Notes: a model not told the origin generated them from the letters alone. Positions 8,634-17,942 are shown, counted from the first letter of the stretch. The stretch: DNA of 64,000 nucleotides from DMER64 sp964542305 (GCA_964542305.1 CAZITX010000002.1:1-64000), one strand, 5' to 3'. Translations and numbers: made by a program.

Positions 8634-11045
8634 TTACCTGAACAACGTAAGACGCAGACCGGCATATATCCTGATTCCCATCAGGGGACCCCAGATAATT
8701 GAGGCATTGAAATTATCGGAAAAAGGATCATCGGCCGATATTATGGGATCGGGTTGTCGGTAATTCAACAGGTTTTCCGCACCAACATATAATTCAAGAT
8801 TATTAAATTTCCGTGTAATCTGTGCATAGAACATCGGAAATACCGGTGAATAGCGGTCTTCCTGTCCCGCGGCAAATGCAGGAATTCTTGCCGGACCGTT
8901 CAGTTGTCCCGTAACATCAAACACCCAGGTATCGGCCGGGGTTGTATACTGCAGATTAAGCACTCCTTTAAACCGGCTGGTCAGGGGACGGTCTGTAAGT
9001 CCCTGACCCTTTAAGTCAACTTTGGAATCGTTGTAACGAAAAGTGGCCAGAATAGAAAAACCTTCAAAAGGCTCTGTAGTCAGATCCACCTGCCATGTGT
9101 TGGTGAAAGACCTTCCCTCCAGGTTGTAAAACAGGATGGACGGTACCGGGGCACCAGAAAGAAATTCCTGGTCGGCAATCAATTGGTTTACAAAATCGGT
9201 GCGGAAATATTCCAGACTCAGCATAGATGAACCTTCCCGTCCAAAAGGCAAGCCCATTGTCAGGTTCAAACCGTATGTCCAGGCTTCTTCAATACCTGGA
9301 GTTCCCTCAAACAGGATCCTGCGACCTGTGGACAACACCCCTATGTTGTCGGTGATGCTGTTGGGAGAACGAAAACCCCTTCCGGCCGTAGCCCTGAAAA
9401 CAAGGTCTTCCGTAAAATTGTACCTCAAATTGACGCCCGGGGTAAACAACCAGCCATAGAGGGTATTATAGTCTGCCCGGGCACCTGCAATAAAAACAAA
9501 TTTTTCATCCCAATGCAACGTGTATTCGCCGTAAGCACCATAGATACTTTCCCGGTGCCCCAGATCAAACGACTCCTCACCCCCGGCAGGCCATCTGTCC
9601 ATAAGAACCTGATCCAGACGTTCCCAAAGAGCACTCACACCCATTGTGATTTTATGAGATTCTCCCAGGCTGGACATAAATACGGCGTTGGCGAAAACAT
9701 CTTGTTGGAGCGCATTGAAATCTTTCAACCCAAAATAGGCGTCCTGGCTGTGCAGGTTGTAATCCAGTACCAGTGCAATGTTCGGGTCCACGTGATTATC
9801 ATCTTCCGTTGCAGCTTCAGCTTCATGATCATGCTCATCCTGATGCATACCTTCCATGGCATGATCTTCATGATGTTCTTCCCCATGTGCAGACTCGTTC
9901 ACATATTCATGAGCATGTTCGTGGTCATGGTCGTGTTTCACCAATGGGATCCCCAATTTTGCATAAGCATTGATCCCCTTGTTCAGGATACGCGATCCCC
10001 ACAGCGCATTTTCCCGTGATTCCCCAGGAAGCACCCAGATGTTGTCTTTCTGTCCTCCTTTTCTGTCTTCATAAACGCCACGGAATCCAAAACGGAGCTG
10101 CACCCCGGAAGCAGGAGCATACAACCATCTGTTAGCCAGCGAATAACGACTGGTCAGCGGTTCATCCAAAAACCCGTCTTCGTTGGCATCGTGTGGCATC
10201 AGATCCGTTGAACCGTGTGCCAGGATGACCGTACTCCATTGATCGTTCAATTGAAGTGATGACACAACATTGGCCTCGGTCCTCAACGCGTTGTTCAGGA
10301 ACAGGTTAATAAAGAGCGGCATTTGTGCGGTGGGTTTGCGGTATTCCATGTTGATCTGACCCGTGATCGCCTCATAACCGTTTACCACAGAACCTGTTCC
10401 CTTGGCTATTTGTATGCTTTCCAACCATTGACCCGGAACAAACGAAAGCCCGAAGGGCACCTGGATCCCCCTCATGGCAGGACGGTTTTCCTCCAGCATC
10501 TGGGTGTAATTCCCGCTTAGTCCCAAAAGGCGGATCTGCCGCGCTCCGGTGACCGCATCTGAATACCCCACAGAAACACTTGCCGAGTTTTCAAAACTCT
10601 CGGCAAGGTTGCAACAGGCCATTTTGCAAAGGCCTGCCGCGGTGATCACCTCGGTTTTCACGGGGGAAAGGCTGGAAATATAGTTTCCGCGCCGCCGGCC
10701 GGTTACCTGCAGTTCGTCCAGCGTGCCGGAAGACTCGGCCAAAAAGAATTCCATTTCACGATCCGGTGCTTCGGCTTTTAGTGTATCGGGAAGGTATCCC
10801 ATATAAGAAGCAGCGATCATTCCGGAAGAACCCTTGTGTGCGGAGATGCTGAAAAAACCTTCTTCATTGGTATATACCACATTTTCCACAGGATCTCCGT
10901 TGACAGAAGGAATCCAGTATACAGCCGCACCCGCAGCCGGTTCCCGCGTGCCGTTCTCCCCGGCTATAATGACTTTTCCCTTATAAGTTTGTCCATGAAG
11001 GCACAAAGGCAGAAAGAAAATAAAAAGAATATATATGTATTTCAT
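8634..11045 (-). CDS. TonB-dependent receptor with histidine-rich loop (probable metal uptake)
   Basis: Outer-membrane receptor of 803 aa. A signal peptide (1-18) is followed by a carboxypeptidase-regulatory-like domain (about 20-105), a plug domain (about 125-235) and a beta-barrel to the C-terminus. Two features point to a metal. The plug contains three cysteines in GLCKMACCNLAESFEN, and residues 371-418 form a predicted extracellular stretch with 13 histidines among many Asp/Glu residues (KHDHDHEHAHE at its start). The gene follows a small HYC_CC_PP-like gene, an arrangement common in Bacteroidota. The metal (zinc, copper, nickel or other) cannot be told from sequence. The intergenic palindrome at 11070-11104 may regulate it. 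Confidence 0.9.
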   Translation of the reverse strand: MKYIYILFIFFLPLCLHGQTYKGKVIIAGENGTREPAAGAAVYWIPSVNGDPVENVVYTNEEGFFSISAHKGSSGMIAASYMGYLPDTLKAEAPDREMEFFLAESSGTLDELQVTGRRRGNYISSLSPVKTEVITAAGLCKMACCNLAESFENSASVSVGYSDAVTGARQIRLLGLSGNYTQMLEENRPAMRGIQVPFGLSFVPGQWLESIQIAKGTGSVVNGYEAITGQINMEYRKPTAQMPLFINLFLNNALRTEANVVSSLQLNDQWSTVILAHGSTDLMPHDANEDGFLDEPLTSRYSLANRWLYAPASGVQLRFGFRGVYEDRKGGQKDNIWVLPGESRENALWGSRILNKGINAYAKLGIPLVKHDHDHEHAHEYVNESAHGEEHHEDHAMEGMHQDEHDHEAEAATEDDNHVDPNIALVLDYNLHSQDAYFGLKDFNALQQDVFANAVFMSSLGESHKITMGVSALWERLDQVLMDRWPAGGEESFDLGHRESIYGAYGEYTLHWDEKFVFIAGARADYNTLYGWLFTPGVNLRYNFTEDLVFRATAGRGFRSPNSITDNIGVLSTGRRILFEGTPGIEEAWTYGLNLTMGLPFGREGSSMLSLEYFRTDFVNQLIADQEFLSGAPVPSILFYNLEGRSFTNTWQVDLTTEPFEGFSILATFRYNDSKVDLKGQGLTDRPLTSRFKGVLNLQYTTPADTWVFDVTGQLNGPARIPAFAAGQEDRYSPVFPMFYAQITRKFNNLELYVGAENLLNYRQPDPIISADDPFSDNFNASIIWGPLMGIRIYAGLRLTLFR

Positions 11046-11069
11046 TGTTTATTGCGTTTTAGTGAATAA

Positions 11070-11104
11070 TGATCAATTTGTTTTACATGTTGTAAAACAG
11101 ATCA
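11070..11104. repeat. interrupted palindrome between the Cys/His-rich gene and the receptor gene
   Basis: Inner arms GTTTTACA (11080-11087) and TGTAAAAC (11091-11098) are a perfect 8-base inverted repeat around a 3-base centre. Outer arms TGATC (11070-11074) and GATCA (11100-11104) extend it asymmetrically. No U-tract follows on the transcribed strand, so it is not an intrinsic terminator. It starts one base past the upstream gene's stop and ends 25 bases before the receptor ATG. It could be an operator for a dimeric metal-responsive repressor or an mRNA processing hairpin. Confidence 0.6.
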
Positions 11105-11530
11105 TTATAAACGCAACGGAACAAGATGGGCCCCTGGATATACAGACATCTCCAAAGGCGGTTTGTATAATGAACTTCCAGTGAAGGGATCACATGATGC
11201 AAGCAAATCCCCGGTTATATCTTCTGTAAAGTAAAGTTCCTGCACCGGAATGTCAGGACACCCCTCGCTCAGTAATTCCTGGGCAGACATCACGGGATCA
11301 TCAACCATAAAAACCAGGGTGCTGCAGCAATTATCATCATGATGTTGGCAACGACCTTCATGGCAACCGGGTTCGTTGTCGTGAACGGACTGGCAGGAAG
11401 ACGATCCTGACAAGAGAAGCAGGTTGATGGAACCATCATGAAGACAACGATGTACAGACAACCCCGCAGATCCTGTAATATAAGTACCGATCATCAGGAT
11501 ACAGAAAAATGTATATACTGTTCTTAACAT
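11105..11530 (-). CDS. small exported Cys/His-rich protein, HYC_CC_PP-like
   Basis: Protein of 141 aa with an N-terminal hydrophobic signal segment. It then has His-x-Cys (27-29), a cysteine- and histidine-rich middle including CQHHDDNCC (Cys68-Cys69) and a Pro-Pro pair near the end (124-125). This order of HxC, CC and PP matches the Bacteroidota family HYC_CC_PP, small exported proteins of unknown role usually encoded next to metal-related TonB-dependent receptors. The histidine-rich receptor lies directly downstream. The ATG at 11530 is preferred over an upstream in-frame TTG at 11542. A TATATTTG box at 11540-11547 leaves only nine bases before the ATG. A metal-binding or metal-delivery role is inferred. 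Confidence 0.75.
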   Translation of the reverse strand: MLRTVYTFFCILMIGTYITGSAGLSVHRCLHDGSINLLLLSGSSSCQSVHDNEPGCHEGRCQHHDDNCCSTLVFMVDDPVMSAQELLSEGCPDIPVQELYFTEDITGDLLASCDPFTGSSLYKPPLEMSVYPGAHLVPLRL

Positions 11531-11539
11531 AACCGGTTG

Positions 11540-11560
11540 CAAATATAATCGTTACTTTTG
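11540..11560. promoter_or_regulatory. divergent -7 boxes for the HYC_CC_PP-like gene and sppA
   Basis: Two TAnnTTTG elements sit back to back in a 53-base intergenic region: TATATTTG on the minus strand (11540-11547) for the Cys/His-rich gene, and TACTTTTG on the plus strand (11553-11560) for sppA, 23 bases before its ATG. They are only five bases apart, so polymerase could not occupy both at once. No convincing -33 element was found for either. Confidence 0.5.
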
Positions 11561-11583
11561 TAAAAATTAAAAATCCAACAGGT

Positions 11584-13338
11584 ATGAAAGATTTTTTCAA
11601 GACTTTTGCAGCAGTCGTTTTGGGGACGGCCCTGGTTATTATCGGCGGATTTTTCCTTTTCCTGGGATCCGTAACCAGTATGCTGCAGTCGGGATTGGGT
11701 GGTGCAACTCCCCGGATTCCTGACAGGTCCGTATTGGTTATCGATTTTGAGCGGGGTATTTCAACGCAGAACTCCGAACTGCCGTCATTGGGTTTTTTAC
11801 CTATCCGGTGGAACCCCATTCAGCCAGGAACGGGTTTTTTGGATATCGTTCATGCCATAGAAACAGCAGCACAGGACCCGGCCATCAGGATGATCTGCCT
11901 GAAACCCCAATACCTAAATGCCCAAATGTCTCATATTGAAGAGATCCGGAATGCGCTGCTTACATTCCGTCAAAGCGGGAAACCGGTGATCAGTTACGCG
12001 GATTTCTATTCACAGCAAGCTTATTATATGTCCACGGCAGCCGATAAAATTGTATTGAATCCGGAAGGCCACATCACGTTACAGGGTTTCAGCGTTAGTG
12101 TCAATTATTACAAAGACCTGTTTGACCGCTTGGGACTTGAGGCCCAGGTGATCAGGCACGGTAATTATAAAAGCGGCGGCGAACCGTTTGTTGCTTCCCG
12201 GATGAGCGATCCCGAAAGAACGCAACTGGAAGAATACCTGCAGTCTGTTTGGGGTCACTGGGCATCGGAAATGGATCGTTCCCGTCATTTGGAAGAAGGA
12301 AGCATTGATCTGTTATGTAACCGGTCATTTTTAACCGATGCAACACAGGCTCTGGAAGCCGGACTGGTTGATGAAATCTGGTTTCAGGATGAGCTTTTAT
12401 CGTATATTAGCTCCGTATACGACGGCATACCGGAAAACAGGATCCCGAAGGCCGGTCTTCAGGATTATATACAATATTCACAGTTTAATACAAAGAAATT
12501 CCCAAGTGAGAAGATCGCCCTTATCTACGCTACAGGAGAAATTGTTTTGGGAAAAGGATCGGGGCAGGTTTTTGCCGAGGCTTATGCCGAACAATTGAGA
12601 AAATTCCGAAACGATTCTACCGTAAAAGCCGTTGTTATCCGAGTTGAAAGTCCCGGGGGCGATCCCATGGCTGCCGCAATCTTTTCAAAGGAACTTGAAC
12701 TGACAAAGAACGTGAAACCGGTCATCGTATCCATGGGAGATATGGGAGCTTCGGGAGGATACTGGATTTCCAGCCCGGCAGATAAAATCTATGTAAATCC
12801 TTCCACATTGACCGGTTCCATAGGCGTGTACAGCATATCTTTCAATGGTGAAAAGACCATGAACGAATTGTTGAACATCCGGAACGAAACTGTAGATACA
12901 CACCCTTTCAGTCACTTTGACTCCTATTACCACAGAAAAAGCAAAAGGGAAATGGAGATCATAGGAGAACAGGTAGAAGCATCTTACAACCGTTTTTTGG
13001 ATGTGGTTTCTCAAAACAGGGGTATGGACAGGCAGACTGTGGAAGGATTGGCAGACGGACGAATCTGGTCCGGGACTGACGCTATTGCCAAAGGTCTGGC
13101 TGATCAAAAAGGAGGCCTTGCCGATGCCATCAGAGATGCAGCTTTAAAAACAGGTGTTGAGGACTACCGGTTGACCGTGTACCCGAAACCTTTCAGGATC
13201 ATGGACTTGATAAATATGTCCGGACGTAAGGTAATGGCGGACCCTCAAGCGATCATTCGTCGTCAAATACAGGATCTTTTGGGAGAGAGAGGGCTTCAGG
13301 CCCGTCTGCCTTTTGATGAAAAAGCATTATCGTGGTAG
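11584..13338 (+). CDS. sppA: signal peptide peptidase SppA, 67K type
   Basis: Inner-membrane serine protease that degrades cleaved signal peptides. One N-terminal transmembrane helix (about 8-32) anchors 584 aa arranged as tandem S49 domains, the long form also found in E. coli. The catalytic Lys/Ser dyad is visible: Lys196 in HGNYKSGGEPF of the first domain and Ser390 in MGASGGYW of the second. The C-terminus (GLQARLPF) resembles other Bacteroidota SppA ends, so the reading frame appears intact. Its last 86 bases overlap the end of convergent tilS. The TACTTTTG box at 11553 probably drives it. Confidence 0.95.
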   Translation: MKDFFKTFAAVVLGTALVIIGGFFLFLGSVTSMLQSGLGGATPRIPDRSVLVIDFERGISTQNSELPSLGFLPIRWNPIQPGTGFLDIVHAIETAAQDPAIRMICLKPQYLNAQMSHIEEIRNALLTFRQSGKPVISYADFYSQQAYYMSTAADKIVLNPEGHITLQGFSVSVNYYKDLFDRLGLEAQVIRHGNYKSGGEPFVASRMSDPERTQLEEYLQSVWGHWASEMDRSRHLEEGSIDLLCNRSFLTDATQALEAGLVDEIWFQDELLSYISSVYDGIPENRIPKAGLQDYIQYSQFNTKKFPSEKIALIYATGEIVLGKGSGQVFAEAYAEQLRKFRNDSTVKAVVIRVESPGGDPMAAAIFSKELELTKNVKPVIVSMGDMGASGGYWISSPADKIYVNPSTLTGSIGVYSISFNGEKTMNELLNIRNETVDTHPFSHFDSYYHRKSKREMEIIGEQVEASYNRFLDVVSQNRGMDRQTVEGLADGRIWSGTDAIAKGLADQKGGLADAIRDAALKTGVEDYRLTVYPKPFRIMDLINMSGRKVMADPQAIIRRQIQDLLGERGLQARLPFDEKALSW

Positions 13339-14602
13339 TTGAACTAGTGACCTTGTAACGGTTATCTATCCGGTATCCGATCACCCATACAACATCATCT
13401 CCTGAACACAGCAGGTGAATATCCTTCTTTTCGTAGAGGGGAATTTTCAAGTCGGTCAAAAAATCACTGATCTTTTTAAACCCGCTCATTCCCAAAGGCA
13501 TAAACTTATCTCCGGGTTTCCATTTCCTGATTCTCAGGGGATAGCCCAGTTTGTCACCATCCAGCGCCGCCGTTTTGGGGTCCTCCGGAATCACATAACC
13601 GGGTGTTCGTTCCTTTTGTTGTACAGTGACCGCTACCGGCATCCCCGGATCCATCAGATCCCGGATCACCAGTTCACCCCTGTCTATCCAAAGAACGTGT
13701 GATCCCGAAAAAAAACGTTTCCCGCTCTGACCTTCCATAGCTTCAGATAATGCTTCTGTTTGAGAGGTATTAAAACCATAAGGGGAAAGAAATTCATACA
13801 AAAGGAAATTCACATGTTCCTGACCTGAGAGGGCCGGGATTGAAAAGCCCCTTTCAGATCTGCATTCCGTGTACTTTTCCCGGGTATAAGAATCAAGGAC
13901 TTTCTGTACCTGCAGAAAATGGCCTGAATTTTTTCCAAAGCGTACAACCACATTGGGACTTATCTCTTCCAATACCGGCATCACCAGGTGCCTGATCTTA
14001 TTTCTTGCAAAATCCGTTTCCAGGTTGGTAGAATCCGTCCTGTACGCGATGCTGTGTTCTCTGGCATAATCTTCTATCAGGGAACGGGGTATATCCAGTA
14101 TTGGCCTGATAATATTTCCGGTCGTTTCCCTCATGCTGCACAATCCCCTGGTGCCTGTTCCCCTTATCAGGTTTAACAGCAGGGTCTCAGCCCGGTCGTT
14201 GGCATTATGTGCTATGGCAATACGTGAAAAATCCTGTTCTATTGACAAAGCTTCAAACCATTGATAACGAAGCTCCCTGGCTGCCATTTCCAGGGAAATT
14301 CCTTTTTCGGTGGCATACTCTTTTGTAAGTACTGTTTTCTTATAGAAAGGGATATTATGTTCTTTTGCGAATATCTGTACAAAGTCGCAATCCAGGTCAC
14401 TTTCTTCTCCCCTAAGGGAAAAATTCATATGTGCGATAGCCGCCCGTGAACAGATCCGTCTTCCTTCCGGAGTTTCTATCCAGCGTATAAAAAGATGCGC
14501 CATTACCATGGAATCCACACCCCCGCTTACCGCCAGAAGCAACCCGTTAACGGGATCTGTCAGTAATCTGTTTACCGCTGCATAAAATGCACGTTCAACC
14601 AT
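13253..14602 (-). CDS. tilS: tRNA(Ile)-lysidine synthase
   Basis: Converts cytidine 34 of the CAU-anticodon isoleucine tRNA to lysidine, using ATP and lysine, so that the tRNA reads AUA. The N-terminal PP-loop motif SGGVDS is at residues 26-31. IAHNANDRAETLLLNL is the characteristic second motif, and a C-terminal TilS domain contains KPGDKFMPLGM. At 449 aa it is slightly long. About 28 C-terminal residues come from reading into the antisense of the sppA 3' end, an 86-base convergent overlap. It is the last gene of the proS - hypothetical - DUF3078 - tilS operon, whose gaps are each about 10 bases. Confidence 0.95.
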   Translation of the reverse strand: MVERAFYAAVNRLLTDPVNGLLLAVSGGVDSMVMAHLFIRWIETPEGRRICSRAAIAHMNFSLRGEESDLDCDFVQIFAKEHNIPFYKKTVLTKEYATEKGISLEMAARELRYQWFEALSIEQDFSRIAIAHNANDRAETLLLNLIRGTGTRGLCSMRETTGNIIRPILDIPRSLIEDYAREHSIAYRTDSTNLETDFARNKIRHLVMPVLEEISPNVVVRFGKNSGHFLQVQKVLDSYTREKYTECRSERGFSIPALSGQEHVNFLLYEFLSPYGFNTSQTEALSEAMEGQSGKRFFSGSHVLWIDRGELVIRDLMDPGMPVAVTVQQKERTPGYVIPEDPKTAALDGDKLGYPLRIRKWKPGDKFMPLGMSGFKKISDFLTDLKIPLYEKKDIHLLCSGDDVVWVIGYRIDNRYKVTSSTTTIMLFHQKADGPEALSLPKDPVFDDE

Positions 14603-14612
14603 ATTGTTTTTC

Positions 14613-15677
14613 CTATTTGTTGGATATCGTATAGGAAAGTCCGATGGAAAGCACTTCCCTGAATTGTACCCTGGGTGCTTTGTTCCCGTTTTTATCGGCT
14701 ATTTTAATATTATCGTCGTATATCAGATTGGTACGGATGTTGGCATTCATGAATTTGTTCACCTGCATGGAAACCGAGAGATCCCAGTAAACCTGGATAT
14801 TCTGGGGCTTGTTCAGGTAATCTGAAAAAAGGGTCAGTTCAGAATCCACCTTGACATTTTTAAACACTTCCTTGTCCACCTTCACTTTCAACTGGGCCCC
14901 GAATTCTTTACGAACACTTTCATCGGGTTTGTTACCGTAATTCTCGCGCAATTCGGGCACCCGTACAACAACAATACCTCCCGTTAAAGGGGCAAAGGTC
15001 ATGGACAACCAGGGAAACGGCTGGTAATCCATACCCAGGGCCAAAGTCGTATACAGGGGAGCTGCAAACTGAGATACCAATGTGGTGTCAGATGAAGTGT
15101 ATTTGTAGCCCTTGGCCATTTGGGTCTTAATGCCTAAGGCAGCAGAAAAATAAAGTTTCTCCGTTGCTTTGTATCCGAATTTTGAATCCAGGGATACCCT
15201 GTCATCCGTTTTTTTGAGAATATCCCCGAACATTTTCACAAATCCGTAACCTATCTGGAAACGGTTCTGAAACTTAATGTTGTCTTTGTCGTAATTGGCT
15301 TTGGCATCAACATACCCTCCCAGGGCAATGGAGCTGTTTCCTCCCGCTGCCCAATTGGTCAGTGATGTCTGTGAAAAATTCAGTTGTGACAAAACGGAAT
15401 TTGTCCAGAAAGTGGGCTTTTTAGGAGCCGGCATATTGGCCAGGGCCTGCTTGCGACTTTCTTCAATAAACTGTGCGATCAGAATGGAATCTTCAATGGC
15501 ACGTTGCCGGGCTGAATCCACTTTGGCTGCAAGCCGGATATACATCCTTGTCAATTCCTCATAAGTGGGTATTTTCGTACTGTCTTTACCCAGGGAATCC
15601 ACCCTAACCGTTTCCTGTGCAAAGGAAAACGTCAGTGTCAAAAACAATGACACGGCCATCAATACAATTCGCTTCAT
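14613..15677 (-). CDS. DUF3078 family exported protein
   Basis: Protein of 354 aa with a cleavable signal peptide (ending near SFAQ, residue 20), a charged helical stretch (about 30-80), and a beta-rich C-terminal two thirds. The DUF3078 hallmark is present as QLNFSQTSLTNWAAGGNSS. The alternating strands and a final aromatic/lysine stretch (YTISNK) suggest an outer-membrane beta-barrel. The family is widespread in Bacteroidota and has no established function. It sits between a hypothetical gene and tilS with 10-base gaps, so it is probably expressed with proS. Confidence 0.85.
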   Translation of the reverse strand: MKRIVLMAVSLFLTLTFSFAQETVRVDSLGKDSTKIPTYEELTRMYIRLAAKVDSARQRAIEDSILIAQFIEESRKQALANMPAPKKPTFWTNSVLSQLNFSQTSLTNWAAGGNSSIALGGYVDAKANYDKDNIKFQNRFQIGYGFVKMFGDILKKTDDRVSLDSKFGYKATEKLYFSAALGIKTQMAKGYKYTSSDTTLVSQFAAPLYTTLALGMDYQPFPWLSMTFAPLTGGIVVVRVPELRENYGNKPDESVRKEFGAQLKVKVDKEVFKNVKVDSELTLFSDYLNKPQNIQVYWDLSVSMQVNKFMNANIRTNLIYDDNIKIADKNGNKAPRVQFREVLSIGLSYTISNK

Positions 15678-15687
15678 ATAATTATTC

Positions 15688-16398
15688 TTATTCCTGGTCT
15701 GCTTTTACATCGTCAGAACAAAAGGCAAATCCCAGGCGTTTGCCTGTCTGCATTTTGGCACTGTCAATTTTTGCGTTCATTTGCTCTACAGTGGCAACAG
15801 CAACTGTCTCATAGGGAGGGGCCAGCAGATCGAATGAAAGGCTGTACAAAACAGCGGTTTCTACCACATTAACGATAGCGTTCTTATCTATCATCCGTTT
15901 TCCGAAAGCAGCAAGATCACGTGTTTGCTGACGCTTTCCTTCCGTAAAATAGCTTTTGTCTTTGTTGATAAATATCCTGGCTACCAGATAACCCAAGTCT
16001 TCTTTCCGGTTGTACTTGAACGAATCGGTCAGAAAATTGTATACGGAAATAACTCCGCAATAAGTGGAAAAAGGTTCCGCTTTTGCGTATTCGTTCTTCC
16101 ATACAGGATGATCCCTGTCAAACTGAAAAACATCGGTATGCATACTGAACAGCAAAATATCATCTGCAAACTTCAGTTCAGCTTCAAATTTTCCGCGGTC
16201 CCTGTATTCAAAACGCACGCGACGGTTTTCCCCGTCTTCCAGAAGTTCGTTTATGTCATTGCTCATTTCGTGCAACACTTCTTTGGTAAGGTTAAAGACC
16301 TCAAGCGTTTGAAGATAAACCTTGTTTTTCAACTGGGATTTTTCATTCAGTCCTTTAATGATCTGCTGTCTTGCAGGATGCGTTTCTGAATTTGTCAT
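15688..16398 (-). CDS. conserved hypothetical protein in the proS-tilS operon
   Basis: I do not recognise a characterised family. The 236-aa product has no signal peptide or membrane segment and is predicted cytoplasmic. Its N-terminal half is charged and helical (LTKEVLHEMSNDINELL), the middle is mixed alpha/beta (ILLFSMHTDVFQF), and the last third is more hydrophobic. No metal-binding or catalytic signature is evident. It lies 10 bases downstream of proS and 10 bases upstream of the DUF3078 gene, so it is almost certainly co-transcribed with them. The in-frame length and compact spacing support a real gene. Confidence 0.8.
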   Translation of the reverse strand: MTNSETHPARQQIIKGLNEKSQLKNKVYLQTLEVFNLTKEVLHEMSNDINELLEDGENRRVRFEYRDRGKFEAELKFADDILLFSMHTDVFQFDRDHPVWKNEYAKAEPFSTYCGVISVYNFLTDSFKYNRKEDLGYLVARIFINKDKSYFTEGKRQQTRDLAAFGKRMIDKNAIVNVVETAVLYSLSFDLLAPPYETVAVATVEQMNAKIDSAKMQTGKRLGFAFCSDDVKADQE

Positions 16399-16408
16399 GA
16401 TTTATTGT

Positions 16409-17881
16409 TTAATAGGCCCTGGCAAATACGACTCTCTGTGCCGAGGGTTTTCCACTGTACATACATTTCCCCGGTCTGGGATCTTCCCTTTCAGGTATCA
16501 ATCGTATGGTCGCCTTGGTTTCTTCTTTGATCTTTGCTTCCGTTTCCGCTGTCCCGTCCCAGTGGCAGAGGAAAAATCCTCCGTCTTCAATACGTTCCCG
16601 GAATTCTTCGTAACTATTGATTTCGTAAGTGTTCCTGTTCCTGAAATCCAAGGCTTTCCGGTAAATATTGTCTTGTATCTCCTTTAATAAAGCGGTCACA
16701 TAATTCTCAATACCTTCCACCGGCAGAATCTGTTTTTCCATAGTGTCCCTGCGGGCCACTTCAACCGTTCCGTTTTGGATATCCCTGGGTCCGACGGCTA
16801 TCCTTACGGGAACCCCTTTAACTTCCCATTCGGAAAATTTAAATCCTGTGCGGACATTATCCCTGTCATCCAGTTTTACGCTCAGACCTCTGTCTTGAAG
16901 ACTGACTTTCAGATTTTCCAAATGTGAACATATGGCACTCATTTCCTCTTCGCCCTTGTATATAGGGACAAGAACCACCTGTACAGGGGCCAGCTTAGGA
17001 GGTAACACCAATCCGTTATTGTCAGAATGGGCCATGATCAGGGCCCCCATCAATCTTGTGGATACGCCCCAGGAAGTAGCCCATACGTGATCCAGTTTCC
17101 CATCCTTGTTGGCAAACTGAACATCAAAGGCTTTGGCAAAATTCTGCCCCAGGAAATGAGAAGTACCTGCCTGCAAGGCTTTTCCGTCTTGCATCAGAGC
17201 TTCAATGCAAAGCGTTTCGACGGCTCCGGCAAAACGTTCTGATTCGGTTTTTGGGCCTATCCATACTGGCAGGGACATTACTTCTTTGGCAAAAGATGCA
17301 TAAACATCCACCATACGGCGGGTCTCTTCAATAGCTTCCTGCGCGGTAGCATGTGCCGTATGTCCTTCCTGCCACAAAAATTCCGTCGTACGCAGGAATA
17401 ACCTTGTTCTCATTTCCCACCTTACCACGTTGGCCCATTGATTACAAAGTATGGGAAGATCACGGTAAGATTTTATCCAATTCCTGTATGTATTCCATAT
17501 GATCGTCTCGCTGGTAGGACGAACGATCAGTTCTTCCTCCAATTTAGCATCCGGGTCTACTACCAAACCTTTTCCGTCGGGATCGGCCATCAGTCGGTGA
17601 TGGGTGACGACCGCGCATTCCTTGGCAAAACCTTCCACATGCTCGGCTTCCCTGCTTAAAAACGATTTTGGAATGAACAGAGGAAAATAAGCGTTCACAT
17701 GGCCTGTCTCCTTAAACCGCCGGTCCAATTCTGCCTGCATTTTTTCCCAGATGGCATACCCGTAGGGTTTGATCACCATACATCCCCTTACAGCAGAATT
17801 TTCTGCAAGTTCTGCTTTAATAACCAGGTTGTTATACCATTCTGAATAATTTTCCTCCCTGTTCCTGATCTCTTTTGCCAT
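16409..17881 (-). CDS. proS: prolyl-tRNA synthetase, short (archaeal/eukaryotic-like) type
   Basis: Class II synthetase of 490 aa charging tRNA-Pro. It is the compact form without the editing insertion found in E. coli ProRS. Motif 2 is recognisable around NQWANVVRWEMRTRLFLRTTEFLWQEGHTAH, here broken by its loop. An anticodon-binding domain and a C-terminal zinc-domain-like extension follow, ending with the Tyr typical of this type (FARAY). It starts the operon continuing through a hypothetical gene, DUF3078 and tilS. It is divergent from the 18,020 lipoprotein gene across a 138-base AT-rich region, where TACTTTTG on the minus strand (17977-17984) is a possible -7 element. Confidence 0.96.
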   Translation of the reverse strand: MAKEIRNREENYSEWYNNLVIKAELAENSAVRGCMVIKPYGYAIWEKMQAELDRRFKETGHVNAYFPLFIPKSFLSREAEHVEGFAKECAVVTHHRLMADPDGKGLVVDPDAKLEEELIVRPTSETIIWNTYRNWIKSYRDLPILCNQWANVVRWEMRTRLFLRTTEFLWQEGHTAHATAQEAIEETRRMVDVYASFAKEVMSLPVWIGPKTESERFAGAVETLCIEALMQDGKALQAGTSHFLGQNFAKAFDVQFANKDGKLDHVWATSWGVSTRLMGALIMAHSDNNGLVLPPKLAPVQVVLVPIYKGEEEMSAICSHLENLKVSLQDRGLSVKLDDRDNVRTGFKFSEWEVKGVPVRIAVGPRDIQNGTVEVARRDTMEKQILPVEGIENYVTALLKEIQDNIYRKALDFRNRNTYEINSYEEFRERIEDGGFFLCHWDGTAETEAKIKEETKATIRLIPEREDPRPGKCMYSGKPSAQRVVFARAY

Positions 17882-17942
17882 ATGTTTTTGTTTACTGGTA
17901 TAATATTTGTTACTTTTTTTTGTACAAAAACAATGTGAAAAA

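Noticed and set aside
11070..11104. Intrinsic terminator between the two metal-related genes
   Set aside because: No T-run follows the stem on the transcribed (minus) strand, so it is listed as an unexplained palindrome.
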